This document shows, piece by piece, positions 13,854 to 16,035 of a DNA stretch of 16,035 nt. Within the stretch, counting starts at the first letter, position 1; the number at the start of each line of letters is the position of its first letter. The stretch lies in NCBI GenBank assembly GCA_045537235.1, contig JAZSPB010000107.1, forward strand, positions 1-16,035. Reading direction: 5' to 3'. The DNA is from RGIG8775 sp045537235 (GTDB lineage: Bacteria; Bacillota; Clostridia; Oscillospirales; CAG-272). Under the pieces are notes generated by a model that saw only the letters and a program-made list of their open reading frames with translations, had not been told where the DNA came from and made no database searches. The position numbers and the translations under genes were made by a program.

Positions 13854-14433
13854 AATCAAGAACCTGTGCGACAAGAACGATAAGAACTCTGCCGCAACTC
13901 TCGCTGAAATCAAAAAGCTCGTAAAGAACGCAGACTACCCCGATTTCTCCACCATCAAGGACGGCGATCACTTTGAGTATCGTGGTCATGAATGGGTTCG
14001 TCTCGGCAGAGAGGGTGGCGGCATTCTCTGTGTCGTTGCGAAGGAGTCTAAGGACACGCCTTTCAATCCCGACAATGACAACGATTGGAGAAAGTCGGCT
14101 ATCCGCAAGGCTCTCAATACTCAGTTTATCAAGACCCTCGATGAAGACAAGCTCATCCCCTACGCTTCTGACCTCGTTGCCGATAACGGTGATGATCGTT
14201 ATGGCAAGTGCGAGGACAAGGTGTTCATCCTCTCCTGTGATCTCATTCGTAAGTACCGCAAAGTTCTCCCCAAGTGGAAGAATTGGGTATGGACACTTAC
14301 CCCGTGGTACATCAATGACTCCGGCCACGGTTGCCATGTCAGGGTATTCACCCCGTCTGGTCTTCTGTACGACAGCTATGCGATCAACAGTTACGGAGTC
14401 GCCCCGGCTTGTATCTTCATCGAAGAATCTTAA
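13831..14433 (+). CDS. DUF6273-like protein
   Basis: 200 residues from ATG 13831 with AGAAAGGAAG upstream. After a helical N-terminus (1-35) comes a domain with the order of features of DUF6273: FEYRGHEWVRLG (48-59), WRKSAIRKALNTQFIKTLDEDEKL-like segment (86-108), EDKVFILSCDLIRKY (128-142), WTLTPWY (154-160), HVRVFTPSGLLYD (169-181) and the closing YGVAPACIF (188-196). Family members usually have WWLRSPG and GVRPA at the last two spots, so this copy is divergent. DUF6273 domains occur in surface and phage proteins of gut Bacillota and are thought to be C-type-lectin-like. Function here is unknown. No signal peptide or membrane segment is present, so it is probably cytoplasmic. Confidence 0.75.
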   Translation: MNANILTKIKNLCDKNDKNSAATLAEIKKLVKNADYPDFSTIKDGDHFEYRGHEWVRLGREGGGILCVVAKESKDTPFNPDNDNDWRKSAIRKALNTQFIKTLDEDKLIPYASDLVADNGDDRYGKCEDKVFILSCDLIRKYRKVLPKWKNWVWTLTPWYINDSGHGCHVRVFTPSGLLYDSYAINSYGVAPACIFIEES

Positions 14434-14457
14434 AATCCCTTTCAGGACGGTGATTTT

Positions 14458-15213
14458 ATGAAGATACCATATACAGAATTATGGCAAGGCGATTGCTTTG
14501 ATGTGATGCCGAATATTCCGAATCATTCCGTCAATCTGATTCTCTGTGATCTCCCCCACGGACGAACCCGAAACGAATGGGATAGACCTCTCGACTTAGA
14601 TCGGTTATGGCAGGAATACCTTCGCATACTTGCCCCCAACGGCTGTATTGCCCTTTACGCTGACGGTATGTTTCTCGCAAAGCTCATGCTGTCTAAGCCG
14701 AAGCTGTGGCGTTACAACCTTGTATGGGATAAGGTGCTTTCTACAGGCTTCCTGAACGCAAGGAAACAACCTCTCAGAAGACATGAGGAGATTTGCATTT
14801 TCTATCGCAAGCCGCCTACATATAACCCTCAGTTTACCGAAGGTCGACCCCTTCATTCCAAAGGTACAGCGTGTCTGACCAAGAAACCCAAAAATCGCAA
14901 CTACAACGACTATAAGGTTTTCGGTGATACACGAGTCGGCTCTACGAAAAAGTACCCTACAAGTATTCTCCGTTTTCAGAAACCTCATCCCTCGAAAGCT
15001 GTTTACGCTGCCGAAAAATCCATTGAGTGCAACGAATGGCTGATTCGTACCTATACCAACCCCGGTGACACAGTTCTCGATAACTGCATGGGTTCAGGTA
15101 CCACAGGCATAGCGGCAGTCAATACGGGGCGTAATTTCATAGGCATCGAAAAGAGAGAGAGCATCTTCGAACTCGCATCTAAGCGAATACTTCAGGCTCA
15201 GGAGGACAGGTAA
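14458..15213 (+). CDS. DNA (N4-cytosine/N6-adenine) methyltransferase, beta type
   Basis: 251 residues from ATG 14458. Motif IV comes first: ILCDLPHG (28-35). A central target-recognition region follows (about 95-170), then motif X-like KPHPSK (175-180) and SAM-binding motif I, LDNCMGSGTTG (207-217). This IV-TRD-I order is the beta class. The enzyme would add a methyl group to the exocyclic amine of adenine or cytosine. Motif IV is normally (D/N/S)-P/L-P-(Y/F/W); here histidine 34 replaces the aromatic residue, which could lower activity or alter specificity. No matching restriction endonuclease gene is recognised except the small nuclease next door. It is probably an orphan phage methylase protecting the element from host restriction. 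The stop overlaps the next start by one base (TAATG). Confidence 0.92.
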   Translation: MKIPYTELWQGDCFDVMPNIPNHSVNLILCDLPHGRTRNEWDRPLDLDRLWQEYLRILAPNGCIALYADGMFLAKLMLSKPKLWRYNLVWDKVLSTGFLNARKQPLRRHEEICIFYRKPPTYNPQFTEGRPLHSKGTACLTKKPKNRNYNDYKVFGDTRVGSTKKYPTSILRFQKPHPSKAVYAAEKSIECNEWLIRTYTNPGDTVLDNCMGSGTTGIAAVNTGRNFIGIEKRESIFELASKRILQAQEDR

Positions 15214-15617
15214 TGAATAACAAGAAACTCGGCAACGGATTCGAGAATGAATTCGCTAAGATACTGTTTCGCCGTGGCTTTTGGGTTCATGTCATGGCTT
15301 CCAAGTCCGCAGGACAACCTGCTGACATCGTTGCCGCAAAGAACGGTCATTCCTTCCTCATAGATGCTAAGGTCTGTTCTGATGATATATTCGACACTTC
15401 TCGTATCGAGGAAAATCAGAAGAACTCTATGGATTTATGGGATATGTGCGGAAACGGTGTGGGTTACTTTGCCCTCAAGATGTCGGATGGAACCATCTAT
15501 ATGCTCGATCACTACACAGCTTTGCTTCATCGGCAGCATAAGACCACTCTGAACCGCAAGGACATCGAATCGTGCTGTTACAAGCTGAATGAATGGGAAA
15601 AGAGGGTGATGATATGA
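15213..15617 (+). CDS. PD-(D/E)XK nuclease, Holliday-junction-resolvase-like
   Basis: 134 residues from ATG 15213, coupled to the methyltransferase stop. The N-terminal half shows the nuclease core: GNGFENEFAKILFRRGFWV (acid E11 or E13), then QPADIVA (D38) and FLIDAKV (D51, K53), the E...D...DxK pattern of phage-type resolvases and the RecU/VRR-NUC group. The C-terminal half (GYFALKMSDGTIYMLDHYTALL) has no known catalytic motif. Phages use such enzymes to resolve branched DNA during replication or recombination. A restriction role paired with the methylase is possible, but the size and motifs favour a resolvase. It overlaps the next gene by four bases (ATGA). Confidence 0.85.
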   Translation: MNNKKLGNGFENEFAKILFRRGFWVHVMASKSAGQPADIVAAKNGHSFLIDAKVCSDDIFDTSRIEENQKNSMDLWDMCGNGVGYFALKMSDGTIYMLDHYTALLHRQHKTTLNRKDIESCCYKLNEWEKRVMI

Positions 15618-16035
15618 AAGACTGGACAGGAAATTCAAAATCCACCTATACGATGCTCGGTGCATCTAACCATTCCGATCACGAGCGCGAAGATAACGAC
15701 TTTTACGCAACCGACCCCAAAGCACTTGAATTGCTTCTTGACTTAGAGGAATTCGACCCGTATGTGTGGGAACCTGCTTGTGGAAAAGGTCATCTGTCTG
15801 AGGTTCTGAAAAAGCGTGGGTACATAGTCCGTTCCACCGATCTTATTGACCGTGGTTATGGTACGGGAAATGTAGATTTCTTGAAAACCGATTCTCCGTT
15901 TAACGGCGATATTATCACAAATCCCCCTTACAAATACGCCCAAGAGTTTGTCGAACACGCTTTGTCTCTCATTCAGAAAGGAAATCGTGTGGCAATGTTC
16001 TTGAAGCTCACTTTCTTAGAGACCGAAGGTAGAGC
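15614..16035 (+). CDS. SAM-dependent DNA methyltransferase, NPPY type (3'-truncated by window)
   Basis: 140 residues are visible from ATG 15614, which overlaps the previous stop (ATGA). The frame stays open to the right edge. Motif I is WEPACGKGHLSEVL (residues about 53-66), followed by a second-strand acid in STDLIDRG and motif IV DIITNPPYKYAQEFV (about 99-113). The I-to-IV spacing of about 45 residues is short and typical of phage N6-adenine methyltransferases. The N-terminus carries DFYATDP, also frequent in that group. It probably methylates adenine in phage or host DNA. It is the third member of a methylase-nuclease-methylase run; the remainder and its partners are outside the window. 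Confidence 0.85.
   Translation, partial: MKDWTGNSKSTYTMLGASNHSDHEREDNDFYATDPKALELLLDLEEFDPYVWEPACGKGHLSEVLKKRGYIVRSTDLIDRGYGTGNVDFLKTDSPFNGDIITNPPYKYAQEFVEHALSLIQKGNRVAMFLKLTFLETEGR

Larger units (their letters stand above)
10870..16035. mobile_element. Left part of an integrative element, probably a prophage
   Basis: A leftward large serine recombinase lies at the edge, followed by a leftward XRE repressor, opposed promoters, and a rightward run of small genes, methyltransferases and a nuclease. This is the usual order of the integration, lysogeny-control and early regions of a temperate phage. Base composition is more AT-rich than in the host genes. The left boundary (attL) should lie between the PLP-gene promoter and the recombinase 3' end, about 10860-10940, but no duplicate core can be seen because the right end is outside the window. 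No capsid, portal or relaxase gene is visible, so an ICE or satellite cannot be excluded. Confidence 0.75.

Noticed and set aside
14280..14433. Possible variable region of a diversity-generating retroelement in the DUF6273 gene
   Set aside because: No reverse transcriptase, template repeat or enrichment of AAC codons at the 3' end is seen in the window.

Overview
The window looks like a chromosome segment of an anaerobic gut-type Clostridia species (Bacillota). Reasons are AGGAGG-type ribosome binding sites, TTG starts, near-consensus sigma-A promoters with 17-bp spacers, a walJ-like/rlmH neighbourhood, and moderately GC-rich genes using many CCC, GGC and AAG codons. No rRNA, tRNA or CRISPR array was seen. 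Species cannot be assigned from sequence reading alone.

Bases 1-5310 hold housekeeping genes. The 3' end of a galactokinase gene closes with a hairpin. It is followed by a small membrane protein, a WalJ/YycJ-type metallo-beta-lactamase-fold protein, the 23S rRNA methyltransferase RlmH and an EamA-type permease, all rightward and ended by a two-way terminator. Facing them is a leftward operon of an SPFH/band-7 membrane protein, thymidylate kinase and a histidine phosphatase, with a consensus promoter.

Bases 5310-9080 hold a carbohydrate locus. A good promoter and a possible 15-codon leader ORF precede a xylose-isomerase-like TIM-barrel protein and two adjacent, closely related Gfo/Idh/MocA oxidoreductases. 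A hairpin terminator lies between the two paralogues. The set suggests oxidation of a sugar or cyclitol to a keto form followed by isomerisation; the substrate is not known. A small orphan gene with its own promoter (9190-9453) and a leftward D-serine dehydratase/D-threonine aldolase-like PLP gene (9748-10809) follow. Two related long palindromic repeats sit in the intergenic gaps near 5.4-5.6 kb and 9.47-9.6 kb.

From about 10.87 kb to the right edge lies the left part of an integrative element, probably a prophage. It contains a large serine recombinase and an XRE repressor, both leftward. A regulatory region follows with a rightward and a leftward consensus promoter that face each other. 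Then comes a tightly packed rightward early operon: small Cro-like and hypothetical proteins, a zinc-ribbon protein, a small ORF broken by one amber codon, a DUF6273-like protein, a beta-type DNA methyltransferase, a PD-(D/E)XK nuclease and a second methyltransferase cut by the window end. The right end of the element is outside the window.
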